From positions 5,480,015 through 5,544,014 of the forward strand of contig CM025853.1 in assembly GCA_003952965.2 (NCBI GenBank): a stretch of DNA of 64,000 nucleotides, read 5' to 3'. A program made the position numbers and the translations under genes. The DNA comes from Morella rubra. Its lineage: Eukaryota; Streptophyta; Magnoliopsida; Fagales; Myricaceae. Each line of letters starts with the position of its first letter. The first letter of the stretch is position 1. Below are positions 14,701 through 25,937 of the stretch, piece by piece. The notes under the pieces are model-generated. The model was not told where the DNA came from, made no database searches, and saw only the letters and a list, made by a program, of their open reading frames with translations.

Positions 14701-14879
14701 AAGCTTGGTGTCTCTGCATCCGAAGTGTGGTGGCATGAGTTGGGAACTTTTGGGGTGAACTACGCAGATATGGACTATTGAATGAGCAACTTTGAGCAAA
14801 AATCCATCTTTTGCAATTCCTTTGCAAAACTTGATTTTGTCGTATGTGATAAATGCCTCTTTCGCACAACTAGACGTCA

Positions 14880-15540
14880 ACCAAAAAAAAGAAAACTTCT
14901 CTCTAAACTCTAGAAAGAAAAGCCATTCTTTCTCCTTCCCACCCTCCTCCTGCCAAAACTCCCTCTTCAATTTTTTCTCCGCATTTTCTCTTCTTTATTT
15001 GTTTTCTTCTCCTGGTCTTCGTGGGTGTTCGAAAGTGAAAATTTTAAGTGTTAAAAATTTTAAAATTTATAAAAAGTAAAAATATTTTATAAGATTTGAT
15101 GAAAAAGTAAAAAAAGAAAAAATTTAAATAAATATTATAATAAAAATAAATAAATTAAAGAATCTTTTAATTTTTTAATTTAAATAGAAATTTTATAGAT
15201 AAAAATTTCTATCCGAACACCACCTTTGTCTCTCGCATCTCTTTCTTCTCTATTTTTTTGCGTTTTCTTGTTTTGCTTCTCCTTCTCTCTCTTCCTCTCC
15301 TTTTTCACTCTCTCTCTCTCCTCTTTTCATTTTGTTGCTCTTCTCTCTCTCCTTCTTCTCTCTTTTAAGTTTTCTCAATTTTTCTTATATTTTCTTCTCT
15401 TTCTCTTTCACTTTCTCTCTTCCCTTCGTTTCTCTTCTACTTTTTCTCTTTCATCTCTCTCTTCCTAATTGTAATTTTCACTTCATTCTCCTTTCCATTT
15501 TCTTTCTCTCCCCCTTCCTTTTTATCTACTTTACTGTCTC
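14880..15540. repeat. Long pyrimidine-rich tract, interrupted by a MITE
   Basis: The plus strand is strongly C/T-biased from about 14890 to 15021 and again from 15225 to 15535 (TCTC, CTTC and TTTTCTC units). The MITE-like block 15022-15224 lies between. The small open frames here are by-products of this composition. The tract is just upstream of the EDR1-like transcription unit. Confidence 0.6.
15022..15224. mobile_element. MITE with GGTGTTCG inverted ends
   Basis: The left end reads GTGGGTGTTCGAAAG. The right end reads ATCCGAACACCACC, the complement of GGTGGTGTTCGGAT. The interior is very AT-rich and partly self-complementary. It splits the surrounding pyrimidine-rich tract. I could not establish a target duplication. 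Confidence 0.55.
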
Positions 15541-17065
15541 TATTATCCTTCTTTGCATACAAAATATTTGACCATCTCAAAATTATAAGCTAATAAAGTA
15601 ATTTATCTTTTTCTTAAAATTATATTTTTCTATCACAATAAAAATAAAAAATTTAGTCAAATTATTTCTCTCTTCATTTTTTACCAATTCTTATAAATTA
15701 AAATTTTTAAACTCTCAAAATTTTAGCACGCAGATACCAATTAACCTCTAAACTTAATTTCTTCTAAAGCTCACTGACTATTACAGGCAAATTCCTTATT
15801 TATGTGCTACAATAATCGGAAGTTTTTTATACTGTACAAAGATAGAGCGGAGATCTTTTCAATAGTTCTAGACCAGTCAATCACATTTTGCTTTATTCTA
15901 ATGCAACTCAAATCTACCTCTGATGTTACAATAGATTCTTTATCATGGCAGTTCACATCTTTCATGGATGTTACATAGATGATTTGCAGTTCTCTGCATG
16001 AACTTCGGTCAAATATCAATATATATAAGCCATAGTAACAGTTCAATTTTACCCCCAAAAGGTGGATTCTAGTATTCTACGTGACTTAAAAGAACTAAAA
16101 AGTATTATACAGCCACATGTATCAACGAATTAGTGGCTTTTACACTAATTAGTCAGTATTTAACAAAACAGTGCTCTTAACATAAGGCTAATATGGGTTA
16201 AGCAGCTGCCTAATGCCCCTACTCCCAAGTGAAGCCCAAAGGTGATCCATAGGGAAAAAAAATATATTATACTTAATCATATATAAGTTTTGTGAAATAA
16301 TTTTCAGTATGAAGGCTCTAAAATATTATATGCTTAAAATTTATTAGTAACTCCATCTTTAAAAGAATTTATTTTGATTTAAACCACTTATAACTGAGTT
16401 TTGAAGTCTACATATCTAATTTTAAAAACCCCAATTTTTATTGAGATGGCCCTGCGGTGGGCCATAAATCCAAAACAAACTAACATTGCATATATATATA
16501 TATATATGCCAACAAAGTTTTAGAAGAAGGGAATAATCGATTCAACAAAATCCTTGTAGCAGGAGTATTGGATAGGATCATAATCTTCCTTTTTTTAGCA
16601 TGTCCGTTTCTGGAAACATAAATCCTACGTACCAAATAAATGTCAAAAGACTTTTTCTTCATTTTCCTCGAAGTACTGACAGTGACTTAAGACCCACCTT
16701 TCCAAAGGCTTTTGCTGGTTCTGACTCAAAAAAATGATTACTCGGAGTTTATTTCCCTTAATTCTTGATTCCTTAATACCAATTCGGGTTATTATATATA
16801 TTTCCTTTTTTCTCCAAGTTAGGATAAAAATATGAAGAAGAAGAAGAAGATGCATTGATAAGGACACCAATGAACGGGAACGTGAGTTGATAACACTATT
16901 TTCTTTTGTCCTATTTGGATGCCCTCGTGAACAGGGATTGTTGAGAGCTTTCAGGACCCCGTAAAGTTGCTTTGTATTTATAATCACAGAAATTTTGTGT
17001 TTCTCTAAAAATTGAAAGCGATGATAGAGAATTTCTCAGCCTGTCACTTTATAAATATACATAGG
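15536..17065. other. Gene-free AT-rich intergenic DNA
   Basis: No coding region can be supported. Contents: a TA microsatellite at about 16493-16507, a short AAG/GAA run near 16832-16850, and a degenerate repeat-like stretch at about 16190-16460. Small frames on both strands lack codon bias and recognisable motifs. Confidence 0.4.
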
Positions 17066-17450
17066 GGCTAAATATACTTTGCACCAAGTCTTGATATTTT
17101 TCACTTTAATCTATTATTTTTATCAAATTACATCCACTAACTATTAATTTCAAACTTGCACTCTCAGTTAAAAATTTTCGTCTGAGTTTAGATGAAAATT
17201 TATTTTTTGACTGAAAAATTACAATTTTATCATTATAAAATTATTACTGCCAATAAAAAAATATGAGGCCAAAATTATCATTTTGCCAATCAAAAAATCA
17301 TTTTCCATCCAAATTAACCAAAAAAATTAACAAAGGTCGAAAAGGTTTTAAAATCAATAGTTGGTGGATGCAATGTGACAAATAAAAAAAATTGTTATGC
17401 AAAGTGTCAAGACTCTCATAGTTCGATAGTACAAAGTGTATATATAGATA
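17066..17450. mobile_element. MITE-like inverted-repeat element
   Basis: The left arm (TATACTTTGCACCAAGTCTTGA, about 17073-17094) and the complement of the right arm (TATACACTTTGTAC... and AGTCTTGACACTTTGCA) match over tens of bases. The interior is AT-rich with a partly symmetric arrangement. This is the widespread plant element type that starts with a TTTGCACC-like end. Boundaries are approximate and no target duplication was recognised. Confidence 0.5.
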
Positions 17451-19298
17451 TATATGTATAAAAAATAGACTATTTGATATAATATTAATAGTTATATCCT
17501 ATGTCAGGACGAGCGTTGATGCATTTGATAATTTTAGAACTAACTGTGACGACGGGAGTTTAAACTTCTTTTTTTTCGAAATTGATATAAGCTTACGGGT
17601 TAAAAATTGAAGATTTTCTCTTTTATTCTTATTTTCAAGTTTCTCTCTTTGACTCTACCACATGTATTCGGTTATTTCCAAGAGGACCAAGACAGCCAAA
17701 AGGGAAAGAAATCATAGAGTTTCTATTATGGAACTACAACTGTAAGTGCTACGATATTATGTTGACATGGATCAGACTCATCAGATCACAAACCCTTCCA
17801 GTCATCTCATCGTTTGACCTAATCCTTCCCCATATCTGTTGCAGAACAGACTATAAATACACATACTTTTTGAAACTTGCAGAAGATGGAAAGGAAGAAA
17901 GACCATGGAGATGAGACCTATAAACAACATTAAATTTATCTCCAACTTAATTTCTCCCCCCAGCTTCTTCCCAAAATGATTCACACAAGAGACAGTGGGG
18001 TCAAAAGTTTTAATTAGTTTATGGGTTTCTCCCTCCAAAGTTCTTAAAGAAAGCACAGCATATATAGGCAAATTATCATAGGGCATGTGCGTTGCTGCGC
18101 TGGGATGGGTAGCCCTTAGAAGTCAGAATTCCAGAATATCTCTGTATCTACCTATCTTATTTCCCTTTTTTTAAGTGATAAATACGGTATTATTGACCAC
18201 CCAGCTTAATTGTCTATATATATAATATAAATGATCAGCCCATTAAGAAATCAATGATCCGCTTTTTCAAGATCACTAGATATATATAATATATAATTCA
18301 TCCGTACCTAGCCAGCTTATTTTAGTGAATTTTTTATTTGATTAATTTAATTTACTTACCAAAAAGTGATATATTAATTCAATGATAATATTTAAGAAGG
18401 ACCAATAATATTGGTTCTCACACGTACGTGAGCCTCTCTATTGGGGAAATAATTTTTCTCTTAATTTATAATATGAGACACGTAATTTGTTGATTTCGGC
18501 CTATACGTTTCTAGAGAGGAGAATATATATATAACAAAAACTTGGGTTTATCTTCACAACCATCGCTGATATTAATTAATTAATTATTAATTTCAGTGGC
18601 TTTACCAAACCATTCCATTAACTTTGGTTTATTTTAAAACATATAGAAGTCTAGAAGATAAAGACTCTTTTGCTTTGTATTGGCCTCAACGGCGGGGTTT
18701 TATGGTGCATGAAATGCTTTCTAATGTATATATTCTGCAGTGAAAGACAACATCGGACGTCAAATCTACGTACAAAAAAAAAAAACCATATATATATATA
18801 TATATATATCCCATTACGTAGGAATCACTTTAACTTCAATCTGTTTGTCGAAGAAGTAGGTGGAAGGACAAAGCTACAAGCTTTCTTATGGGATAAACTA
18901 AAAAAAAAAAAAAAATTGCAATTATTTTTGGATAAGATCTCGAGGAAGAGAAGTCAACCTTGCATTCACATTAATGAGAGAGAAAGCACTCATCCTATAG
19001 GACGATGTATTAATTAATTACGGCAAGACAGCGAACCCATATGTCCCAAATTTAGTATATATTATATCATACCAGCCAGAGACCAAGCTATGGGGGCCCT
19101 GAAAAATTCTGCTAATGTCGTGTGAGTCATGTGTTTTGTAGGGTTTTGATTTTTTCCACTATCCAATTTTTTTGTTGTGAGCATTTTTTTCACTTCCCAA
19201 TTAGATTGCTAGAGTTAGACTTTTCTCTATATTGTTTCATACTTTTCCGTTTCGTGTGGAAAGTAGCAAAATTTGATTGATTTTTTTCTTTTTATTGA
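17451..19298. other. Gene-free intergenic DNA
   Basis: This stretch is AT-rich. It contains a TA microsatellite at about 18788-18809 and A-runs at 18773-18784 and 18900-18914. A 94-codon minus frame (17802-18086) has no recognisable domain, so I do not call it a gene. Confidence 0.4.
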
Positions 19299-19307
19299 TT
19301 TGATTAA

Positions 19308-19746
19308 GAGAAACATCAGGCTGTGTTTGGATGGACAAAAAAAATTTATGATTAATTTTTTTTGTTAGAAATAATGTAGATTCTTTTAGAATTGATAAAA
19401 AATTTGTTAAAAATTGTTCGAGTTTGTAAAAAGTTATTAGAATTTGTAGGTATTGGAATTGATGAAAAAGTGATTGTAGAAATTTTCTTAAAAAAAAAAT
19501 TGATAGCCAAACAGAGGCTTAATACGCCCCATATGTAAAAATCAAATTGGACCCTATAAATCAAATCAAATTGGACCCAATATCTTAGAGGGGCATTTCG
19601 ATCAATTTTTTGTCTAATTTAACCGCCAAATTGAACCCGGCAAGGATTGATGTATTTTAAAACTTATGAGACATAAAAACAATTATAATTTATGTGATCT
19701 AATTTGAATTTTTTTTCCATAAATATGGGACGTACTGATATTTCCC
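19308..19746. mobile_element. Mutator-type MITE with a second MITE nested in its left end
   Basis: The outer left end (GAGAAACATCAG at 19308) matches the complement of the right end (GGGAAATATCAGTACGTCCC, ending at 19746). The left inverted repeat resumes after the nested element as ATACGCCCCATAT near 19522. The flanking 9-mers TTTGATTAA (19299-19307) and TTCGATCAA (19747-19755) agree at 7 of 9 bases, as expected for an aged 9-bp Mutator target duplication. Confidence 0.55.
19319..19518. mobile_element. Nested MITE with GGCTGTGTTTGG ends
   Basis: About 200 bp with inverted ends GGCTGTGTTTGG (left) and CCAAACAGAGGC (right) and an AT-rich interior. These ends are typical of a common angiosperm MITE class. 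It interrupts the left inverted repeat of the element at 19308-19746, so it inserted later. Confidence 0.6.
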
Positions 19747-19755
19747 TTCGATCAA

Positions 19756-20904
19756 ACAAAATATAGGTTCTTTGGAGTCAATTCAAATGTCCGAGTGTGT
19801 GCAAGTGTTTCAGATGTGATCTTCAATTTTTGTGGGAGTAAGTAAAGTTCATTATCGTCTCTCTCTTTTCCTTTTCTTTTTATTTATTGTCGAGAAAATT
19901 TATTTCTATTTTGGTAGACATAAAAGCTCTATTCATTTATGTATTATCATTTAAAAAATTACTTCAAACTTGTATTTTCAAATGATGTCTCACGTCCTAT
20001 TTGGACAATTTCACCCTTTCTCATTAATATATTATTGCATGTATATATTTATATGCGATAAAAAAAAAAGTTTATATCTTTTTTTTTTTGTATCCAGTTA
20101 ATTAAATATTTTATTTTTTACCTCTGTTAATTTAACTATATTTAAACATTAATTTTTCAATAATTTATGAGCTATATTACTTCCTTTTATATTGCTGATT
20201 TAGGTCTTATACATGGGCCGGTAAAAAAAACTATTGATTTGTTTTTTAAGAAAAATATATTACCAATTTAGGTTGGTATGTGTGTTGTTTCACTTTGACA
20301 TTGAAAGTACTATACTTATTTTGCTTTTAATGAAAATTTAAAGATTTTATCAATTACGTACACCATTAAGATTTTTTAATTTGAAAAAAAATTATATTTA
20401 ACCCTAGAGGAAAATTCTTGCTTTGTCCCTTTTACTGACCATTATTATGGCATATATATAAGTCAAACGATACAGCATCTCTTTTATTGATATCATTGGT
20501 TATTCAAATGATGGGCATTCACTTACAAGAAAGAAAGAAAAAAAATACATTTTTACCTAGGAATTATTATAAGTTTTGCACTTTGTACCCTAAACTATCA
20601 CTTTTGAGATATTGACTTATAAACAACCAATCTCTAACATATTGCACTCTTAATCTATTTTTTTATTAAATTAAACGGAAATTGATTTTAAAAAAACGAA
20701 ATGATGCTTAAATATAACCTGCTATTTGACTTTTGTAAGAGCATAATTGACATTTCGTATTAAAAAAGCTCAATATTGTCCCTTACATATGGGTGTGAGT
20801 AGAGGTGAATGTATTCATTCATGTAACAACCAAAAGAAGCTTTACCCGCATGTCCGCTTTGATCATTCTAAAAAGACTAGTCAAAGTTACTTTTGACATT
20901 CTTT
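19756..20904. other. Gene-free intergenic DNA with a decayed repeat
   Basis: AT-rich, with no supportable gene. The segment 20565-20780 begins with TTTTGCACTTTGTACC, like the element at 17066, and is probably a decayed relative with only one recognisable end. Confidence 0.35.
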
Positions 20905-20989
20905 GGAATCATTATAAGGCTCAATTTTATGCAGTAAGTATTTTATATGAAAACTTGGCCTTATATTATGGTTTTAGAGATAAATAAAT

Positions 20990-21205
20990 AAAAATTCATC
21001 TTGAGATTTACCATTTTATCTTCCTAGTCCCTCGATTTTAAAATCCATTTAATTAGTCTTTACATAGGGTTTAAAATCCATCAATATTGAAGACTTGCAT
21101 GAGGACTAAGATCTTGATGAATTTTGAACTCCAGAGGACTAATTCAATGAGTTTTAAAGTTTATAGACTAATCAGACAATTAAGTGGTAAACTGCATGAA
21201 CAGAA
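20990..21205. mobile_element. Foldback MITE in block A
   Basis: Two arms of about 100 bp are mutually complementary. The left arm has TTTACCATTTTATCTTCC. The right arm, complemented, has TTTACCACTTAATTGTC. Both contain the element GACTAATTCAAT or its complement. The same element is at about 32478-32672 in block A', so it predates the duplication. Confidence 0.5.
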
Positions 21206-21689
21206 TTAGTATTTGTCTCATGGTTTTATCATTCCTCCTCTAGCTATCATTCCATATAGAACTCATGGTATTACAATTTAACTAATAATTCTTATACTTC
21301 TTCTCACGTGGGAGCTAAACACATAGAACATTTAATTATACTGGATTAAATTATAACTAAGAACCACCAAGAATAGACTAATCTAATCATTTAGCTTATA
21401 TTTCTAACCCATCTATCAGCCTTTGTAATGACTTCTAATTAACTATGTGCTATTTTACAATACACGTGTCTATTGTTAATATTTATAAACCGAGAGAAAA
21501 TTTTATGTCATGAGAATAAATTAAATGTTAAGAGAGATTAAGTAAAACAATTTTGATAATGTTGATTATCTTAATACAGCATGATCTTCAGTCCTAATGC
21601 TATGTCTATTATGGTAAATGGACAAAAATGTGTGTTTATTTTTTTACGTATATAATAATAAAACGACGACGGAAGCATTAAAATAAATA

Positions 21690-22110
21690 CAAAGGAGAAA
21701 AAGTCGAGGTCTGAAGTTAGTTGGCGTGCTGCGACTACTACGTGGGCGGCTTTGCTTGTCCTAAAGATTTTAAGTGCAAAAGGTCACGTTATTGCTCGAA
21801 AAGCGTGGGGGCTGCTTTCTAATTTTGTAACGTTGAACCCGTTTGGGGGGATAATGACAGCCCACGCGCTCGCTATCAGCGAATCAACGCAGTGGAATTG
21901 AGTGGCTCGGGGATGTGATTGGAGCGTGGGTGAGCGCGTTATACGGCAGTTGCTTTTTCTTCGGATGGGACCTCCGGCACCTAAATTCGGGACCACCATT
22001 ATCCAAACAAAAAGAAGGAAAAAAGTCGAATTCCTTAGACTCTCATTGGACCGTGGCGAAGCGCGTGGCCTGGAATCGGCTACATTTGTGGTTACACAAT
22101 GGGCCACGAT
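21690..22110. other. GC-rich, promoter-like island in block A
   Basis: An island of higher GC content in AT-rich DNA, with ACGTGG-containing motifs (CTACGTGGGC near 21738, GCGCGTGGCC near 22060) and a CCAAT-type complement (CATTGGAC near 22043). It is conserved at about 95% with 33170-33610, better than its surroundings. It may be the promoter remnant of a lost gene or an internal part of a transposon. No adjacent coding region supports a live gene. Confidence 0.3.
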
Positions 22111-22295
22111 ATTGTTTCCCCAATTGCTAATGGTTTTTTTCTTTTTCTGCTTTTGTTTTTCGCGGCCATTTTTTTGCCCTTTACACATTTTTTGTTTATT
22201 TTTTTTTTCTAATTAGACAAATCCTTGTAAGGCCGCACGGAGTGATATTAGCCTGACGTACAAGCAAACAGCTAACTTACAAGACATGTGTGAAA

Positions 22296-23053
22296 GATGG
22301 TCGGTTTATAAAAAAAATTATAAGATTTTTAAGATTTTAATAGAATTCTAAATATTTACGTATATGAGAGTTTTATATATTTTTGTATAAAAGTTGATGA
22401 AAAGTTTTAAAAATATTTAATTTTTGTTGGAGTTTGTAAAAAAGTGTAGAGAGAGATGATTTGATGTAATTGTTTAATAAAAAAGTATTGGAGTTAGGTG
22501 AAAAAGTATAGAGAGAGAATATTTGTTATAATTTTTTTTTGAAAAAGATAGTGAATTTTGTGTGAAAAGTTGTTAGAGAATGTGTAAAAGGTAATGGTGT
22601 TTATATATGAATTTTTGAGATTTTGGATGTTTGTTTTGTAAATTTTGTTGAATCCTGTTGTATTTTAGAATACTTTTGCAAGCGAACATGCCCTAAATAA
22701 TGTTGGCCATATTTGTTTGCAAAAGTATTATAAAATGCAATATATTTAATAAAATTTGTAAAAAAATATCTAAAATCTTAAAAAATCTTAAGCAAACACC
22801 AATATTTTTTACACAAATTTCAACAACTTTTTTAAAAAAATTCTAATAAATCTTTTCTCTTCATACTTTTTCACCTAACTCCAATATTTTTTTTTAAATA
22901 ATTATATCAAATTATCTCTCTCTACCTTTTATAAACTTCAATAAAAAATTAAATAACATTAAAAATTTTCAACAACTTTTACAGAAAAACCTATAAAACT
23001 GTAAATATTCACAATTTTATCAAAAATCTTATAATTTTTTATAAAAGAACATC
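22296..23053. mobile_element. Large foldback element (two inverted arms of about 370 bp)
   Basis: The left arm (22296 to about 22695) is the imperfect complement of the right arm (about 22715-23053). Shared stretches include TTGGAGTTAGGTGAAAAAGTAT (left, near 22490), ATAATTTGAT-type text and the outer GATG...TTATAAAAA end. The loop is only about 20-40 bp around 22695-22720. It is AT-rich with no coding capacity. In block A' only the right arm survives (about 33750-34010). Confidence 0.75.
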
Positions 23054-23084
23054 TCCCAAGACTTTTGGGGGTCAAAATATAATA

Positions 23085-23178
23085 TTGCAATTTTTGAGAG
23101 GCCAATGTAAAAAAAAAAAAAGTCTTAATTTTTGGGTGATTTGGTGGGGCCACGCCCCAGCCTAACCCTCTTGGCTTT
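23085..23178. mobile_element. hAT-like terminus, left copy
   Basis: The segment runs TTAATTTTTGGGTGATTTGGTGGGGCC and ends GGCTTTGCCCCTA, the complement of a CAGGGGCAAAGCC-type hAT end. It resembles the right ends of the elements at 1001-1174 and near 50333. No opposite end is identifiable, so it is a fragment. It is also present in block A' at about 34066-34161. Confidence 0.45.
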
Positions 23179-24677
23179 GCCCCTACGAAGAGGTTAGCGT
23201 AGAATTACCACATATGACCTCTCACTTAAGTCACTAACTAATTTGATCTTGAAAATAATTCAACACAAAACCATGTGCTAAATCCACGGGGTCTCAATTA
23301 TCGTCCTTGCTCTTGAATATTCATGAGTGGGTCGCTTTCTTTTAAACTTAACCGTGAACGAAATACAACGAAAATCATGTGCTTTTTATCTATCAAACTT
23401 AACACACAAGTTTTGCGGGTAAGAGGATTTAATCAACAGCATTCCCTCATCCTAGAGAAAACTATAGTCCAACATCATGTCTACAAATAATATTTTAGTA
23501 TGGAAGTGAGAAATAGCCATAGGTCCATAACGAAAATAGTTATGAAGACTTGAATTCATGATCTTTTGTCCATCAAACGTAATTAAAAAGAGTTTAAAAT
23601 CACAATGTAATGAGAGGGGCCAGCAAATGGTCGCATCAAAGACACAGAGAATTACAAATGCAATTCTATAGGCTATTACTTTTAGAGTAAACAATGCAAA
23701 GAACTTATTTTTCAAATTCCAAAAGGGTTCAAATTAAATGAAAGGAAAGGTATATGTGGCTAAAGTTATCTTCTAGATAAACTCACAGAGAGTTTAAATT
23801 AACATCATTTGACCAACAACTTATATTACATGCATCGAATTTTATTATCCAAAAGATTTGAATCAGAATGAATTAGCTATTTTGACCGATTCATCCACAC
23901 TATACATGTTCTTTGCACTTGATTGGTAGGCCAAGTCCTGAGCCTAACTTGAGGCTTTTTTTGTCCTTTTGAGGTCTGTGGATAGGTTTGAGGATGTCTC
24001 TGTGCATACCTTTTTTCTTCATTCCAATTACAGTTGGTGGGGATCAGACAAGCCTGTGAATAGATTCTTAAATATATTCTTCGATGGAGCAGTCCCACTT
24101 ATAAAAGGTCATCCTCTTAGCAGCATTATACCCACAGAATATGTTCACTAAGGGCAAAAAGTTAAGTCAGTTCCATCGAACATATGAGCCAAACATGTTG
24201 GGGGGTATGGGATATGATATACTCAGAAAAAAAATATTCTAGCTCACAAAATATAGCTATTGTCCTATTACCAATGCAACCTTTTGTGTTGTGACCACGT
24301 GGCATTACCAGAAATGCGATTCAAATCTTCAGCTTTTTCCTTCTCAAGTAATTTGATCCCATCTTTAATCCAATGAATTAGAGAACAATATCGATAATTT
24401 ATATGCAATTCTTTATATTGGTCGTATGGTTTTATCCCCCTAACCAAAGAGGTTTAGGTCGGATGTCGCGTGATAAGAGTTTAATAAATTAAGTAAGCAT
24501 ATCCGTTCCTAGTGTCAAATATATCAATTTTGCAGCCCGTGCGATGCTAAGGTAAATGATTCCTCTAGTTAATAATTGGATTCAACTTACACGCTACCTA
24601 TATAGATATAGTCCGTTCAACCCCTAAAAAATGCGTCCTTTCGTTCAACCCCTAAAAAATGTGTCTTTTTAACTGTT
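23179..24677. other. Block A interior without a recognised gene
   Basis: Small frames occur (for example 23969-24151 plus), but they are not conserved as frames in the A' copy and have no recognised domain. The start of a short tandem duplication (CGTTCAACCCCTAAAAAATG, two copies) lies at about 24612-24664; block A' has a single copy. Confidence 0.35.
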
Positions 24678-24696
24678 GAATTATTGTCCTTAGGAT

Positions 24697-24957
24697 CACA
24701 AAAGTGGCGACTCAATTGGTCTTGGCGTTTGCTCGAAACTGGGCTAAAGGCAAGAGGTCGATGGATCGAATCTCTTGCAACTAAGATTCGTTTCACTTTC
24801 GTGAGACTGTGGTGACGGTCTAAACCTCAGTTTAATAGTTATGGCTAAATACGAACATGTCACAGTAGGTGAGGAGCCTCTATGGTCACACTCAAGAGGG
24901 AGCTGGTCACGCTTGGTCGTCACCTTCTATCCTTTTTACTACAAAAAAAAAAAAAAA
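24697..24957 (+). mobile_element. tRNA-derived SINE, block A copy
   Basis: A 261-bp element with Pol III-type boxes: an A-box-like stretch near 24703-24718 (GTGGCGACTCAATTGG) and a B-box-like GGATCGAATCTC at 24763-24774. It ends in a run of about 15 A's (24943-24957). The flanks carry a target duplication: GAATTATTG then TCCTTAGGAT at 24678-24696, and GAATTATTTATCT then TCCTTAGGAT at 24958-24980. The orthologous SINE is in block A', so insertion predates the duplication. Confidence 0.75.
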
Positions 24958-25249
24958 GAATTATTTATCTTCCTTAGGATAAGTTACCTTAGTTCCTCCG
25001 TTGAAGGTCTAGAGATCTATGCTTTTTTTAATACATAATTTAGTGATCAATTTACTGAATTTCTTAGTGTTATCCACATGACCGAAGTAATTTTCATGGC
25101 CTATATTTTCCTTGTACTTATCTTTACAATTACAATACTCCAAGCCAGCGTATGTGAGTGCCGCTGGCCTTCAAAAAAAAAAGTCGGGCTTAGCTGAAGA
25201 GCAGGAGCTGCTCAACATTTTTGGTAGCGCAAGCCATTAAAATGAGGTC

Positions 25250-25900
25250 TTTTAATTTTTTTAAAAAAATTATTAAGTTTAAAATTAAATCATAAATTTG
25301 TTTTTTTATCTTTTTATATGTTAAATTACTGATTAAATTTTTGTATTTAAATTTATCTAATAAATCAGTTCCATAGATAAAATTGCTAAACCACTTAATC
25401 TATCTTGAGATATAATTGTTTTGTAAATAATTTTTAGTTTTGAAAAACTTCTTTCTGCAGATGTATGATAAATAATATTCTATATGCAATACAATAATTT
25501 GGAAAAAAATCTAATTATTTTATTAAATTAAGTATTTCAAGTGGAGTATTAATTTCTATTTTTGTAACTTCTTTTAAAACTTTTAATTCCGAAATAAATC
25601 CAAACCATCAATATCAAAGTGAATGTCAAGCTTAAGAAATTTTTCAAGATCGAGACATTTTTATTTCTAAAACACAATCATCAAAAGATCTTAATCTTTC
25701 AAAACCAAACCAAAAGTCCAATCATCGTACTTTGAAAATAATTCAAATCTATCGTGCAGGGAAGATATTGCTTGATCTAAAATATAATAAAAATAATCAA
25801 TTTCGAAAGATTCTTATGCTAACTTCATCACATAAATATATTTTGAAATGGAAATTCTTGAACAATAGAACATGTGAATCTTAGATTTGTTAAAGCAATA
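25250..25900 (-). pseudogene. hAT transposase remnant (C-terminal region), block A copy
   Basis: Read on the minus strand, pieces match the dimerisation region of plant hAT transposases of the zinc-finger MYM-like type: HFDIDGLDLF, then AERSFSKLKIIYKTIISQD, then RLSGLAILSM, then a LLDKFKYKNLISNL-like tail. The frame is broken at least once (after DLF) and the N-terminal half is not recognisable. This is a decayed DNA transposon with no activity expected. A better-preserved copy lies in block A'. Confidence 0.75.
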
Positions 25901-25937
25901 ACAACCAACCGATCAAAACTCTGTGAATGATTGTTAT

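Noticed and set aside
15226-15571. Ser/Phe/Leu-rich open frames of about 80 codons
   Set aside because: Low-complexity translation of a pyrimidine-rich tract, with no codon bias or domain.
17802-18086. 94-codon minus frame MPYDNLPIYAVLSLRTLEG
   Set aside because: No recognised domain, no partner exons and AT-rich surroundings. It could be a fragment but does not support a gene call.
17800-18110. Possible miR482-like precursor (CCTAATCCTTCCCCAT and GGGATGGGTAGCC text)
   Set aside because: The two pieces do not match known miR482 sequences well enough, and I could not see a convincing stem between them.
21902-22216. 104-codon plus frame in block A
   Set aside because: It covers the GC-rich island, but the frame is not maintained in the 95%-identical block A' copy, so coding is unlikely.
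23969-24151. Plus frame with FFLHSNYSWWGSDKPVNRF
   Set aside because: Part of it is readable in A' (36134-36415), but with different ends and small deletions. No known family, so it is more likely repeat-derived.
24841-25038. 65-codon plus frame with a Lys run
   Set aside because: It is the SINE body and its poly(A) tail in translation.
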